NCBI GenBank assembly: GCA_019428855.1
Contig: JAHYJV010000007.1
Coordinates: 1 to 49,631 of the forward strand
Length of the DNA stretch: 49,631 bases
Origin: Patescibacteria group bacterium
Lineage (GTDB): Bacteria; Patescibacteriota; Minisyncoccia; JAHIHE01; JAGLIN01
Direction: 5' to 3'
Shown: positions 32,238 to 41,047 of the stretch, piece after piece
Layout: each line of letters starts with the position of its first letter
Numbering within the stretch: the stretch's first letter is position 1
Made by a program: the position numbers and the translations under genes
The notes under the pieces: generated by a model
Told to the model about the DNA's origin: nothing
The model's database searches: none
The model's input: only the letters and a program-made list of their open reading frames with translations

Positions 32238-33011
32238 TTATTTTAAATCCTTTATATTAATTTTCTTTCTGCTTCTATCTTCAAATTCAATAGAAACATC
32301 TAAGGCCATTATATCACGGTCAACCACTTTACCAATCCTTTTTTCAACCGTAAATTGCTTTCCGATTTCTGGCATTTTTTTTAAATTTTCACGATATTGA
32401 TCTGCTTCGAAACCGAGACAACATTTCAGTCTTCCACATAATCCAGAAAGTCTTTCACTTCCTCTTTGACCCATTTGTTGTGCTTTTGCATCTTCAGTTG
32501 TGACACTTTTCAAACTGCCAGAGAATTTTATACAACACATCTCTCTGCCACATACACCAAAACCACCTCTGCCCCTTGCTTCATCTCGTGAACCAATTTG
32601 TTGTAATCTAATTGATCTCTGAAACTTTTTGGAAAGATTTCGAACCAAGTCTCGAAAATCAACTCTTTTTTCAGCAATAAAAGAAAAAATAATTTTACCG
32701 CCATCAAAACTAAAATGAGCACCCACAATTTTCATTTGGAGCTGTTTTTCTGAGGCTAACTTCCGGCAATTTTCAACTGCTTCATGACATTTTTCCTTGT
32801 TTCTCTCAATTGTTTCCATGTCAGTAGAAGTTGCTTTTCTAATTATCGAAGGAACATCCTTGTCAGATTGTATATTAATTCCTTGGACAACAGCACCCTC
32901 GTTTCCAGTTTCTGTATTGACAATAACCGTGTCTCCAATATTTAAAGTACAATTTTCAGCATTAAACTCACAAGGAATATCCCAAGGAAATATTTTTACA
33001 CTTATTTTCAT
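32238..33011 (-). CDS. ricT: PSP1-domain protein (RicT/YaaT-like)
   Basis: A 257-aa PSP1 protein. VGDTVIVNTETGNEGAVV-type N-terminal strands (here IGDTVIV) precede the core AHFSFDGGKIIFSFIAEKRVDFRDLVRNL. Two conserved cysteine clusters follow, FGVCGREMCC and GLCGRLKCCLGFE. In Bacillus the RicT protein of the Ric complex binds iron-sulfur clusters and works with RNase Y in mRNA and tRNA processing. RicA and RicF are not in this window. It follows tsf by 47 bases. Confidence 0.9.
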   Translation of the reverse strand: MKISVKIFPWDIPCEFNAENCTLNIGDTVIVNTETGNEGAVVQGINIQSDKDVPSIIRKATSTDMETIERNKEKCHEAVENCRKLASEKQLQMKIVGAHFSFDGGKIIFSFIAEKRVDFRDLVRNLSKKFQRSIRLQQIGSRDEARGRGGFGVCGREMCCIKFSGSLKSVTTEDAKAQQMGQRGSERLSGLCGRLKCCLGFEADQYRENLKKMPEIGKQFTVEKRIGKVVDRDIMALDVSIEFEDRSRKKINIKDLK

Positions 33012-33058
33012 AAAGAATATATCTTATTTATTTTTCGCCACAAACAGTCATTAAAATT

Positions 33059-33643
33059 CTATATTTCAAATCTGACAAATTTATTAATCTTAATGTTCTC
33101 ACCTAACTTTGCAATTTTTTCCACGATAATTTGCTCAACTGTTTTATCTGTATTTTTTACAAATTGTTGTGTCATTAAACATACTTCATCAAAATGTTTT
33201 TTTACTTTTCCTTCAACAATTTTCACTGCAATATCTGCCGGTTTATTTTCTTTTTGCACCTCTGCGGTCAATTCCTCTTTTTTCTTTTTTATCTCTTCAG
33301 TATCAATTTGATCGTAATTAATATAGCTTGGATTTGTAGCCGCGATATGCATTGCAAGGTCATGAGATAATTCTCGAAAATCCTCGTTTTTGGCAACAAA
33401 ATCAGTTTCACAATTCAGTTCAACTAAAACGCCAACCTTACCGTTACTATGAATATAAGAACCGATATATCCCTCGGAAACCGATCTACCACATTTCTTA
33501 TCAGCAACTTTTGAACCACTTTTTTGCATAATTGCTATAGCCTTTTTGAAATCCCCAGAGCTCTCTTCAAGTGCTTTTTTGCATTGCATCATACTGGCTC
33601 CGGTACGATCTCTAAGACTTTTTACCTCTTGAGCTGAAACCAT
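33059..33643 (-). CDS. tsf: Elongation factor Ts
   Basis: A 194-aa nucleotide-exchange factor for EF-Tu. The UBA-like N-terminus has VKSLRDRTGASMMQCKKAL with the signature LRxxTGAxxxxCKxAL. The core has GVLVELNCETDFVAKNEDF, which contacts EF-Tu, and the C-terminus VEQIIVEKIAKLGENIKINKF. It is about 90 residues shorter than E. coli EF-Ts, in the size class of Thermus and CPR homologues with a single core subdomain. It follows rpsB by 32 bases, the universal rpsB-tsf pair. Confidence 0.96.
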   Translation of the reverse strand: MVSAQEVKSLRDRTGASMMQCKKALEESSGDFKKAIAIMQKSGSKVADKKCGRSVSEGYIGSYIHSNGKVGVLVELNCETDFVAKNEDFRELSHDLAMHIAATNPSYINYDQIDTEEIKKKKEELTAEVQKENKPADIAVKIVEGKVKKHFDEVCLMTQQFVKNTDKTVEQIIVEKIAKLGENIKINKFVRFEI

Positions 33644-33675
33644 ATTTTTATATTAAATTGATTTAAAACTACTTT

Positions 33676-34374
33676 CTATTTTTTTGACGCGTTAATAGCA
33701 TTTGAAATTGCATTAGCTATCAAACTTATCGATCCCACAGCATCATCATTTGCTGGAATTGGGTAATTAACCAAACTTGGGTCATTATTTGTATCAACTA
33801 ATGCTACTATCGGAATTTTTTTCATATTTGATTCGATTACTGCTATGTCGTCTTCTTTAATATCCACGACAAAAACGGCATCAGGAATTTTTCTCATATT
33901 TTTTATTCCGCCAAACTTTTTTTCTAGTCTGGTTATTTCTCGATCAATCTCCAATCTTTCTTTTTTATTATATTTATTTTCCAGCTCACCGCTTTCTTTT
34001 TGAGCAACAATATTTTCCAATCTTTTTATACTAGCAATGATCTTGTCAAAATTAGTAAAAGTTCCACCCAACCATCTTTCTGTTACATACGGCATATCAC
34101 ATTTCTCAGCTGCGGCTTGGGCAATTGTTTTTGCTTGTTTTTTTGTTCCAACAAAAAGAATTGTCCCGCCCTTTGACGAAATTTCCTGCACGAAACTAAT
34201 CGCTTCATTTAATTTTGACTTTGTCTGAGAAAGATCGATGATACTAATTTCATTTCTGATTGAAAATATATACTCATCCATCTTCGGGTGTTTTTTGGCC
34301 TTCTTGTGTCCAAAATGTACACCTGCCTTAAGCATATTCATCATACTTAATTCCTCTGTTTTTTCACTATCCAT
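33676..34374 (-). CDS. rpsB: 30S ribosomal protein S2
   Basis: A 232-aa S2 protein. LKAGVHFGHKKAKKHPKMDEYIF is the N-terminal signature, and GTILFVGTKKQAKTIAQAAAEKCDMPYVTERWLGGTFTNF the central block. VFVVDIKEDDIAVIESNMKKIPIVALVDTNNDPSLVNYPIPANDDA is the C-terminal signature. An ATG at 34401 opens the frame, but AAGGAAG lies just upstream of the ATG at 34374, which I prefer. It heads the rpsB-tsf-ricT-TPR operon. Confidence 0.96.
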   Translation of the reverse strand: MDSEKTEELSMMNMLKAGVHFGHKKAKKHPKMDEYIFSIRNEISIIDLSQTKSKLNEAISFVQEISSKGGTILFVGTKKQAKTIAQAAAEKCDMPYVTERWLGGTFTNFDKIIASIKRLENIVAQKESGELENKYNKKERLEIDREITRLEKKFGGIKNMRKIPDAVFVVDIKEDDIAVIESNMKKIPIVALVDTNNDPSLVNYPIPANDDAVGSISLIANAISNAINASKK

Positions 34375-34494
34375 GTTACTTCCTTTTCTAGTAAATGACA
34401 TTAAATTGATTTAGAATATTAATATCTAAACAAAGCTATTCGCTTTTCCAATTTTTATGTCAATTTTGTTAATTTAATAACAAAATTAATTAAT

Positions 34495-34562
34495 AAAAAA
34501 TGCAAAGGTTGTTCAAACCTAATTGCTGTAAGTCAGTATAACACAGAAATAAAATAATGCAA
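34495..34562 (-). promoter_or_regulatory. rpsB promoter followed by terminator-like hairpin
   Basis: On the minus strand TTGCAT (34557-34562) and TATACT (34535-34540) have a 16-base spacer. Almost immediately downstream the RNA would form GCAA-AGGTT/AACCT-TTGC (34502-34526), followed by six U (34495-34500). This looks like an attenuator at the very 5' end of the rpsB transcript, or the end of a tiny RNA. The rest of the 120-base leader is AT-rich. Confidence 0.5.
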
Positions 34563-34608
34563 TACTAACGCATATCTATAAAGCAATATTAAAATTAGTA
34601 TTAGACGC

Positions 34609-34637
34609 TTGCCAAATTTGAATAATACTGTTATTAT
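34609..34637 (+). promoter_or_regulatory. rpmE-prfA promoter
   Basis: TTGCCA (34609-34614) and TATTAT (34632-34637) have a 17-base spacer, 52 bases before rpmE and divergent from the rpsB promoter. Confidence 0.55.
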
Positions 34638-34688
34638 CAATTTGCACTAGTTTAGTGTGAATTTTTTAATTTTATCTTTTCGAAAAAT

Positions 34689-34991
34689 ATGAAAAAAGAC
34701 CTACATCCAAAATATGACGAATGCTCTGTTACCTGTGTCTGTGGCAGTACCTTTATGACAAGATCAACAATCAAAACCATTAATGTAGAGGTTTGTGGTG
34801 CGTGTCACCCAATATATACTGGAACACAAAAAATAGTTGATTCTACTGGAAGAGTTGAAAGATTTGAAAAATTAGTCAACAGAAAGGAAGCTGGCACGGT
34901 ACGAACTAAAGCACAGAAACGAGCGGAAAAATCAAGAAAGAAAATTGATGCGAAAAATGTTATGGAATCTAACGCAACTGAAACAAAATAG
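34689..34991 (+). CDS. rpmE: 50S ribosomal protein L31
   Basis: A 100-aa protein. The first about 70 residues are L31: [42 protein letters not shown] and [12 protein letters not shown]. The cysteines CxC and CxxC make it the zinc-binding form. A 30-residue basic tail ([20 protein letters not shown]) extends beyond the usual length. It is upstream of prfA in the common rpmE-prfA order. Confidence 0.95.
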   Translation: MKKDLHPKYDECSVTCVCGSTFMTRSTIKTINVEVCGACHPIYTGTQKIVDSTGRVERFEKLVNRKEAGTVRTKAQKRAEKSRKKIDAKNVMESNATETK

Positions 34992-35002
34992 CTTCGCTTT
35001 TT

Positions 35003-35062
35003 AATTACCCCATTTATGGCCTGTTTATATGTTGATATTTATATGCCCTCAGTGGGGTAATT
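35003..35062 (+). other. Long inverted repeat between rpmE and prfA
   Basis: AATTACCCCA (about 35015-35024) and TGGGGTAATT (about 35053-35062) are perfect 10-base arms around an AT-rich loop with further self-pairing (GGC/GCC). There is no T-run, so termination is unlikely. The structure ends 16 bases before the prfA start and could affect its translation or mRNA stability. Confidence 0.4.
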
Positions 35063-35078
35063 TATAGTATTTTGATTT

Positions 35079-36128
35079 ATGGAAAATAAATTAATAGGAA
35101 TTAAAAAAGAATTCGATGAAATTACACAAGAACTTAGTAAACCTGAGGCTATTTTAGATATTTCACAATACACAAAACTTGGCAAAAAACAAAGTAAATT
35201 GAAGAATATTGTTGATAAGTATGAAAGTCTTTCGGTTATTAAAAAAAATTTGTCAGAAAATAACCAAATCATCAAGGATGAAACTGATACAGAACTTATC
35301 TTGCTTGCCACAGAAGAAAATGTAATCCTGCAAAAATCAAAAGAAGAAATTGAAAAGGAAATTAGAATTTTAATAACACCAAAAGATCCCAAAGACGAAA
35401 AAGATGTTATTGTTGAAATCAGAGCGGGTTCCGGTGGAGATGAAGCGGGTTTATTTGCTGGTGAACTGTTTCGTATGTATGCAAAATTTGTAGAAAAACA
35501 AGATGGCTGGAAAATGGTTATTTTAAACTCAAATCGAAGCTCCATTGGCGGATTCAAAGAAATTATTTTCGAGATTAACGGCCTGGATGTTTATTCAAAA
35601 ATGAAGTTTGAAAGTGGCGTACACCGTGTGCAAAGAATTCCCGAAACCGAAAAACAAGGACGAGTTCATACTTCTACAGTAACAGTTGTTGTACTTCCTC
35701 AAGCTGAAGAAACGGATTTAATAATCAAAAATGAAGATTTAAAGATTGATGTCTTTCGTTCTTCTGGTCCTGGAGGTCAAAGTGTCAACACGACTGATTC
35801 TGCCATCAGAATTACACACGCTCCAAGTGGATTGGTGATTTCTTGCCAAGACGAAAAGTCACAGCTGAAAAACAAAGCCAAAGCGATGCAAATCTTGCGT
35901 TCCAGGCTCCTAGCGATTGAAGATGAAAAAAGAGAACAAGCCGAATCAGGTGCCAGAAAAAGTCAAATTGGGACTGGAGACCGAAGTGAAAAAATTAGAA
36001 CCTACAATTTTCCACAAGACCGAATCACCGACCACAGAATCAAAAAAAGTTGGCACGAAATTGAAAATATTCTGGAAGGAAATATTGAAAATATTATTGA
36101 AACGCTTTCTCAGACTGAGGAAAAATAA
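35079..36128 (+). CDS. prfA: Peptide chain release factor 1
   Basis: A 349-aa factor that reads UAA and UAG. The catalytic loop is [20 protein letters not shown] with GGQ. The decoding-region segment [22 protein letters not shown] has PET where E. coli RF1 has the PAT (PxT) motif. [22 protein letters not shown] is the N-terminal signature, and C-terminal [22 protein letters not shown] is typical. The SPF motif of RF2 is absent. It lies 87 bases after rpmE. Confidence 0.95.
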   Translation: MENKLIGIKKEFDEITQELSKPEAILDISQYTKLGKKQSKLKNIVDKYESLSVIKKNLSENNQIIKDETDTELILLATEENVILQKSKEEIEKEIRILITPKDPKDEKDVIVEIRAGSGGDEAGLFAGELFRMYAKFVEKQDGWKMVILNSNRSSIGGFKEIIFEINGLDVYSKMKFESGVHRVQRIPETEKQGRVHTSTVTVVVLPQAEETDLIIKNEDLKIDVFRSSGPGGQSVNTTDSAIRITHAPSGLVISCQDEKSQLKNKAKAMQILRSRLLAIEDEKREQAESGARKSQIGTGDRSEKIRTYNFPQDRITDHRIKKSWHEIENILEGNIENIIETLSQTEEK

Positions 36129-36187
36129 AAGAAAAATAATTTAAAATAGGACATTTCTATTTCACCTTTACATTTGATGCGTAGCTA

Positions 36188-36216
36188 TTGACAAGATTTT
36201 AAATGTATGCTAAATT
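36188..36216 (+). promoter_or_regulatory. Promoter of the candidate small RNA
   Basis: TTGACA (36188-36193) and TAAATT (36211-36216) with a 17-base spacer. The predicted start, near 36222-36224, coincides with the first helix of the RNA. Confidence 0.65.
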
Positions 36217-36221
36217 TAAGT

Positions 36222-36389
36222 GTTGACTTAAGTACCTACAAAATTCGAAAAACGAATGAAAAAAATAGAAAAAAGTAGGAAACTCGGTCAACAGAGATAG
36301 AGAGAGAGAAAGCCCTTAACACTCCAAAACTCCCTTCTCTCTCTATCTCACTTCTTTTCAAGCTTAAGCAGCGACTGCGCTGTTTTTTT
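36222..36389 (+). ncRNA. Candidate structured small RNA of unknown family
   Basis: This is a stand-alone transcript of about 165 nt between prfA and uvrA, with its own promoter and a terminator. Three structural units are visible. First, GUUGAC/GUCAAC closes an internal loop (UUAAGUA opposite AAACUCG) and an inner helix CCUAC/GUAGG that contains the hairpin AUUCG/CGAAU. Second, a long purine/pyrimidine helix pairs GAGAUAGAGAGAGA with UCUCUCUCUAUCUC around a loop of about 27 bases with AAGCCCUUAACACUCC. Third, the terminator CAGCG/CGCUG is followed by seven U. I found no 6S, SRP, tmRNA or RNase P hallmark and no ORF with a start. Confidence 0.7.
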
Positions 36390-36521
36390 ATTTACAAGCC
36401 AGTAATCAAGTGGTAATATTTTAAGGATGCCTCGCAAGATGTGGAGTATCCTCGCTAAGATTTATAAACACTCTGCAAGTCATCTCTAGATAAAATTCCA
36501 ATATTCTAATAATCTATGCTC
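36390..36521. other. Gap between the small RNA and uvrA, similar to the atpB upstream region
   Basis: The segment 36420-36515 (GGAGTATCCTCGCTAAGATT, then CAATATTCTAATAA) resembles 48838-48905 (GGAGCATCCTCGTTCAGATT, then CAATATTCTAATAA). In addition 36146-36172 (ATAGGACATTTCTATTTCAC) matches 48935-48958. The order of the two blocks is swapped between the loci. No gene is seen. Confidence 0.5.
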
Positions 36522-39335
36522 CTATTTTCCGAATAGTTCCTTCAAAGCCACACCTGTAAAGGATTCTTTGTATTTGGACACTTCTTCAGGAGTTCCACAG
36601 GCAATTACTTTTCCACCTTCGTCCCCTCCTTCAGGACCAAGATCAATAATATAATCAGCAGATTTAATAACATCTAAATTATGTTCAATCACAATAACAC
36701 TGTTTCCAGAATCCACTAGACGATTCAAAACATCCAATAGCTTTTTAATATCATCAAAATGAAGTCCCGTGGTTGGCTCATCAAGTATATATAATGTTCT
36801 GCCAGTTGCTCTTCGGGAGAGTTCAGTAGCAAGCTTGATTCTTTGTGCCTCTCCTCCTGAAAGAGTTGTAGCCGATTGTCCAAGATGAATATAACCCAAA
36901 CCGACCTCACTTAAGACTTTCAAAGTATCAGAAACATGAGGAATATTCTGAAAAAAAACCTCTCCTTCTTCCACCGTCATTTCCAAAACTTCGGCAATAT
37001 TTTTTCCTTTATATTTTATTTTTAGAGTCTCTTTATTATATCTTTTCCCATTACAAACTTCACAAGGAAGATAGACATCTGGTAAAAATTGCATCTCCAC
37101 TTTGATTAAACCATCTCCTCGACAAACATCACATCTTCCACCAGAAACATTAAAACTAAAACGTCCTAGCTGGTAGCCTTTAATTCTAGCAGCTTTTGTC
37201 AAGGAAAATATCTGCCTAATGTGCGTAAAAATTCCAGTGTATGTTGCTGGGTTACTTCGTGGCGTTCTGCCGATTGGAGATTGATCAATCTGAATTATTT
37301 TATCAACCTTCTCTATCCCCTCAATCTTCTGATGTTTACCAGGCTTTTGCATTGCATGGTGTAATTTTCTTGCTAACGATTTATAGAGAATTTCGTTTAC
37401 CAGGCTTGATTTTCCAGATCCAGAGACACCCGTAACACAAACGAACGCCCTTAATGGGAAACTAACATTGATACTTTTTAGATTATTTTCTCTAGCTTTA
37501 TAAACTGTAAGGAAATTTTTTCCTATTTTTCTTCTCTGGGTTGGTATTAAAATATTATTTTTACCCGACAGATATTGACCAGTGATTGATTTTCTTTCCT
37601 TGATAATTCCTGCATAATCTCCAGAATAAACTACCTCACCGCCATGCTTTCCGGCACCGGGACCAATATCCACCAGAAAATCAGCCTCTCTCATGGTTTC
37701 TTCGTCATGTTCAATAACAATTAAAGTATTTCCAATATTCCGCAGATGTTTCAAAGTTTCCAGAAGCTTATGATTATCTCGATGATGAAGACCAATTGAG
37801 GGTTCATCCAAAACATAAAGAACCCCTACTAAGGCGCTTCCAATTTGAGAAGCAAGTCTAATTCTCTGAGCTTCACCTCCCGCAAGAGTAGTTCCTGTTC
37901 GATTAAGCGTCAAATAATTTAGACCGACATCAACCAAAAATCCCAGTCTATTTCTGATTTCAGCAACCACTCTCCCAACAGTAAGTTCTTCCCTCTTGTT
38001 CAGCTTCAAATGATGAAAATATTCAAAACAACCAGCAATAGATAAGGCAGATAGTTCAGCGATATTCATATTGTGAACTTTTACAGCTAGAGTCTCTTTT
38101 TTTAATCGTAATCCAGCACATAATTTGCATGAACTTGTGCTCATATATTTTTCGACTTCTTTTCTAACTGCTGGAGATTCTGTCTTAAAATACCTACTTT
38201 CCAAATTATCAAGGATTCCGCTAAAATTTAAATTAAACACATTTGATCCGTGTTTTGTATAATATCTTATTTCTAATTTTTCTTCATTACCAGAACCATA
38301 AAGAATTAAATCGACTTTTTCTTTTGGAATATCCTTTAATCTTGTATTCAGAGGTATTCTATATTGTTGAGCGATTGAATCTAAAAGCGATCCATAATAA
38401 TTGTTTGGTTTGTAACTCCAAGGTAAAATTCCTCCTTCGCTAATTGTTTTATTATAATCTGGAATAACGAGTTTCGAATCGACAACCATTCTATTTCCAA
38501 GTCCGTTACAAGCTGGACATGCTCCATAAGGGCTATTAAAGGAAAAAAGTCTGGGCTCAATTTCAGGAAAACCAACAGAACAATCAAAGCAAGACAAATT
38601 TTTATTCATGATAATCTCATTTTTTTTAAAAATTATAGATACCAGCCCTGCTGATAATTTTACAGCCTGTTCTACATCTTCAAAAATTCTACTTAAATTA
38701 CGATCATGAATTTCGACTTCATCAACAAGAATGTCAATGTCATGCATTTTATATCTGGAAAGATTTACCTTTTCCTCAAGACTAATTATTTTTCCGTCAA
38801 TCTTTGCTTTTGTATATCCTTTTTTATATATGTCATTGAGGAGCTGAAGGTATTCACCTTTTTTTCCTCTGATAATCGGAGAAAATATTTTGATTTTATT
38901 ACCCTCTCCGAGCTCTAATATTTTTTCAACCATCTGCTCCACACTCAAAACTGTAATCTTTTTACCACAATTTGTGCAGTGCGGAATTCCAATTTTAGCA
39001 AAAAATAAACGCATGTAATCATATATTTCCGTAATCGTTCCAACGGTTGACCTTGGATTATGAGAAGCACTCTTTTGACTGATTGATATTGTTGGAGAAA
39101 GACCTTCAATATGATCAACATCTGGTTTTTCCATTTGACCAAGAAATTGCCGCGCATAGCTTGAAAGGCTTTCCAGATATCTCCTCTGTCCTTCGGCAAA
39201 AATCGTATCAAAAGCCAGCGTGGATTTTCCGGACCCCGATATCCCCGTAAAAACAATAAATTTATCTCTCGGAAGCTCGAGATTAATGTTTTTGAGATTA
39301 TGCTCTCGAGCCCCCTTGATTATAATTTTATTCAT
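36522..39335 (-). CDS. uvrA: Excinuclease ABC subunit A
   Basis: A 937-aa damage-recognition ATPase of nucleotide excision repair. It has two ABC ATPase modules: Walker [14 protein letters not shown] near residue 30 and [13 protein letters not shown] near 640, with signatures [14 protein letters not shown] and [15 protein letters not shown]. Three zinc modules have CxxC pairs ([26 protein letters not shown]...CEVCNGKRY). The DNA-binding UvrA insertion QMVEKILEL is present. Length is full. I start at the ATG at 39335; a TTG three codons upstream is less likely. It is a single gene; uvrB and uvrC are not in the window. Confidence 0.97.
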   Translation of the reverse strand: MNKIIIKGAREHNLKNINLELPRDKFIVFTGISGSGKSTLAFDTIFAEGQRRYLESLSSYARQFLGQMEKPDVDHIEGLSPTISISQKSASHNPRSTVGTITEIYDYMRLFFAKIGIPHCTNCGKKITVLSVEQMVEKILELGEGNKIKIFSPIIRGKKGEYLQLLNDIYKKGYTKAKIDGKIISLEEKVNLSRYKMHDIDILVDEVEIHDRNLSRIFEDVEQAVKLSAGLVSIIFKKNEIIMNKNLSCFDCSVGFPEIEPRLFSFNSPYGACPACNGLGNRMVVDSKLVIPDYNKTISEGGILPWSYKPNNYYGSLLDSIAQQYRIPLNTRLKDIPKEKVDLILYGSGNEEKLEIRYYTKHGSNVFNLNFSGILDNLESRYFKTESPAVRKEVEKYMSTSSCKLCAGLRLKKETLAVKVHNMNIAELSALSIAGCFEYFHHLKLNKREELTVGRVVAEIRNRLGFLVDVGLNYLTLNRTGTTLAGGEAQRIRLASQIGSALVGVLYVLDEPSIGLHHRDNHKLLETLKHLRNIGNTLIVIEHDEETMREADFLVDIGPGAGKHGGEVVYSGDYAGIIKERKSITGQYLSGKNNILIPTQRRKIGKNFLTVYKARENNLKSINVSFPLRAFVCVTGVSGSGKSSLVNEILYKSLARKLHHAMQKPGKHQKIEGIEKVDKIIQIDQSPIGRTPRSNPATYTGIFTHIRQIFSLTKAARIKGYQLGRFSFNVSGGRCDVCRGDGLIKVEMQFLPDVYLPCEVCNGKRYNKETLKIKYKGKNIAEVLEMTVEEGEVFFQNIPHVSDTLKVLSEVGLGYIHLGQSATTLSGGEAQRIKLATELSRRATGRTLYILDEPTTGLHFDDIKKLLDVLNRLVDSGNSVIVIEHNLDVIKSADYIIDLGPEGGDEGGKVIACGTPEEVSKYKESFTGVALKELFGK

Positions 39336-39497
39336 ATATTTCAATAATCTTATAATATTCCATTTAATAATTCTAGTCTATTATTATCGTTTTGTCTAAA
39401 AAAGCAGAGCGAAAATCACCCTACCTAATAAAAAAAATTATGCTATTTTTTTAATACATATTCATCCTAATAAATTTTCTTTTTGTAACTAACTTTT

Positions 39498-39932
39498 TTA
39501 TGAATTAATTATTATAATTAAGAATCCAGCAAATAACAAAAAGATTTGAACAACAAAGGCACTAAAGACAAGCAGATATGTCGCTAGTTTTTCTTTTTGA
39601 TAAAGATAATATCCTAAAATTAAATTGAATAATAAGATTATCAATCCCATGGCAGAAATATTATATATTTTTTGATACTGATCTAAATAGTCTACACCAA
39701 AAATCATATTATAATGAAGAATTACAGGATAATTACCTTCTTTTTTGTTTTGTAAAAATATAATCCACAAAAATATATTTAAAATAGAACTCAAGGCAAT
39801 CAGATTATATATAATTTTATTTTTCAGAAACGGACTTGAGACAAATAATTTTAATCCACTAAATAAGAATTTAATCAGAATAAACACTCTTCGCACAGCA
39901 ACTTTTAAAAAATTTTCCTTTTTATTCGACAT
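39498..39932 (-). CDS. Small polytopic membrane protein, unknown
   Basis: A 144-aa protein with four predicted membrane helices (about residues 12-28, 40-60, 92-110 and 118-141) and a short loop with YPVILHYNMIFGVDYLDQYQ between helices 2 and 3. I do not recognise a named family, though the pattern of a conserved lumenal loop between helix pairs is common in CPR membrane proteins. It follows the presenilin-type protease gene with a 3-base gap on the same strand, so they are probably co-translated and possibly functionally linked. Confidence 0.6.
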   Translation of the reverse strand: MSNKKENFLKVAVRRVFILIKFLFSGLKLFVSSPFLKNKIIYNLIALSSILNIFLWIIFLQNKKEGNYPVILHYNMIFGVDYLDQYQKIYNISAMGLIILLFNLILGYYLYQKEKLATYLLVFSAFVVQIFLLFAGFLIIIINS

Positions 39933-39935
39933 AAA

Positions 39936-40859
39936 TTATTTTATAAATAAGAAACTAACCAGATAGAAAAATATTGAAAAAAAGGCAATAGCCGGAAGGG
40001 CGGGAAGGGCTTTTTTTTGTTTTTGAGATACAAAAATCAGATGATCTGTGATCAGCCCTATGCTAGCACCAAAAACTACGGCAATGGAAAAGCTAAGTCC
40101 TTGTGCGAAGACAGAAGTAGCAAAAAATAAAGGCAAGGCAATATCCCCAGTTCCCAAGAAAATAAATTCATTCTTATTTTCTAGTTTTATAATACTAAAT
40201 TTTTTTTTCCAAAAAAGAAAATTTTTAGGAATTACAAGTGCCAAAACCGCCCCTTTTTCTGCCATACCCTTGAAAAGAGTAACCATATGTTTAGTTTTGT
40301 ACACAGCAATGATATCATATACAGAAAGAATTATCAAGATTATTATCGCAAATAACGGATCTTTTATTCCAGTTCCCAAGGCTGCCGAAATTCCAGCTAT
40401 TCCGATAATTATAATGATATTTTGGGTCCATATTCTCGGATATACAAATCGAAAAATCACAAGGACAATGGAAAACATTAAGGCATAGGGCCAGGAAAAA
40501 AATATTCCAAAAGGTCCTTGTGCGCCAAAAATAATCGCGGCCGAAAAAAAGAATTCAAAAAGATATTTCCCTTTTGATTTATTTATAAATAAAAGCATCA
40601 GAGCAGTAGCAATTAAAAAAGACACTAAAAATTGAAACACATCAATTTGGGCAAGTTTAAATTCTGGTTTCATTTCTGAAGAAATAACTTGGGGTTGTTC
40701 CTGAGGTGGAACATAAACAGACCGCACTGGCTCGGGTGTATAGGCAACCCTTCCTGAAATCATGCTATTTGCAACTGCAATTGAGAGAATTGAAGTTATC
40801 AAAAAAACAATTATTATTTGAGACAGAAAAGAAAATTTGAAATCTTTTTTACTTTTCAT
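39936..40859 (-). CDS. Presenilin/signal-peptide-peptidase-type intramembrane aspartyl protease
   Basis: A 307-aa membrane protein. It has an N-terminal helix and a Pro-rich external loop (YTPEPVRSVYVPPQEQPQ), then at least seven helices. All three hallmarks of GxGD proteases are present: YD in LSVYDIIAVYKTKHMV, GxGD in FLGTGDIALPLFF, and PAL in KKALPALPAIAFFS. Such enzymes cut membrane helices; archaeal homologues (COG3389) are the closest type I know. The ATG at 40859 is preferred over the TTG at 40871. The adjacent 144-aa membrane gene may be a partner or substrate. Confidence 0.88.
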   Translation of the reverse strand: MKSKKDFKFSFLSQIIIVFLITSILSIAVANSMISGRVAYTPEPVRSVYVPPQEQPQVISSEMKPEFKLAQIDVFQFLVSFLIATALMLLFINKSKGKYLFEFFFSAAIIFGAQGPFGIFFSWPYALMFSIVLVIFRFVYPRIWTQNIIIIIGIAGISAALGTGIKDPLFAIIILIILSVYDIIAVYKTKHMVTLFKGMAEKGAVLALVIPKNFLFWKKKFSIIKLENKNEFIFLGTGDIALPLFFATSVFAQGLSFSIAVVFGASIGLITDHLIFVSQKQKKALPALPAIAFFSIFFYLVSFLFIK

Positions 40860-41047
40860 TAATATAAACAAGATTAGTTAATTTTTGATTTTTTTTTGAA
40901 TTATTTCTACAAATACTAGAAATCCTGTAGGCTGTTTTTCTTTTGGTACATTTTTTTGATGAATATTTTTTCATAATGATAATCTTAGTTATGATTTGAA
41001 ATCACTAAAAACAGCAGCAGAAATCCTCAAAAGATAAAAGATAAATT

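Noticed and set aside
36222-36389. 6S, SRP, tmRNA or RNase P RNA
   Set aside because: None of the hallmark elements I know is visible (the 6S central bubble, the SRP GGAA domain, the tRNA-like ends of tmRNA, the RNase P core).
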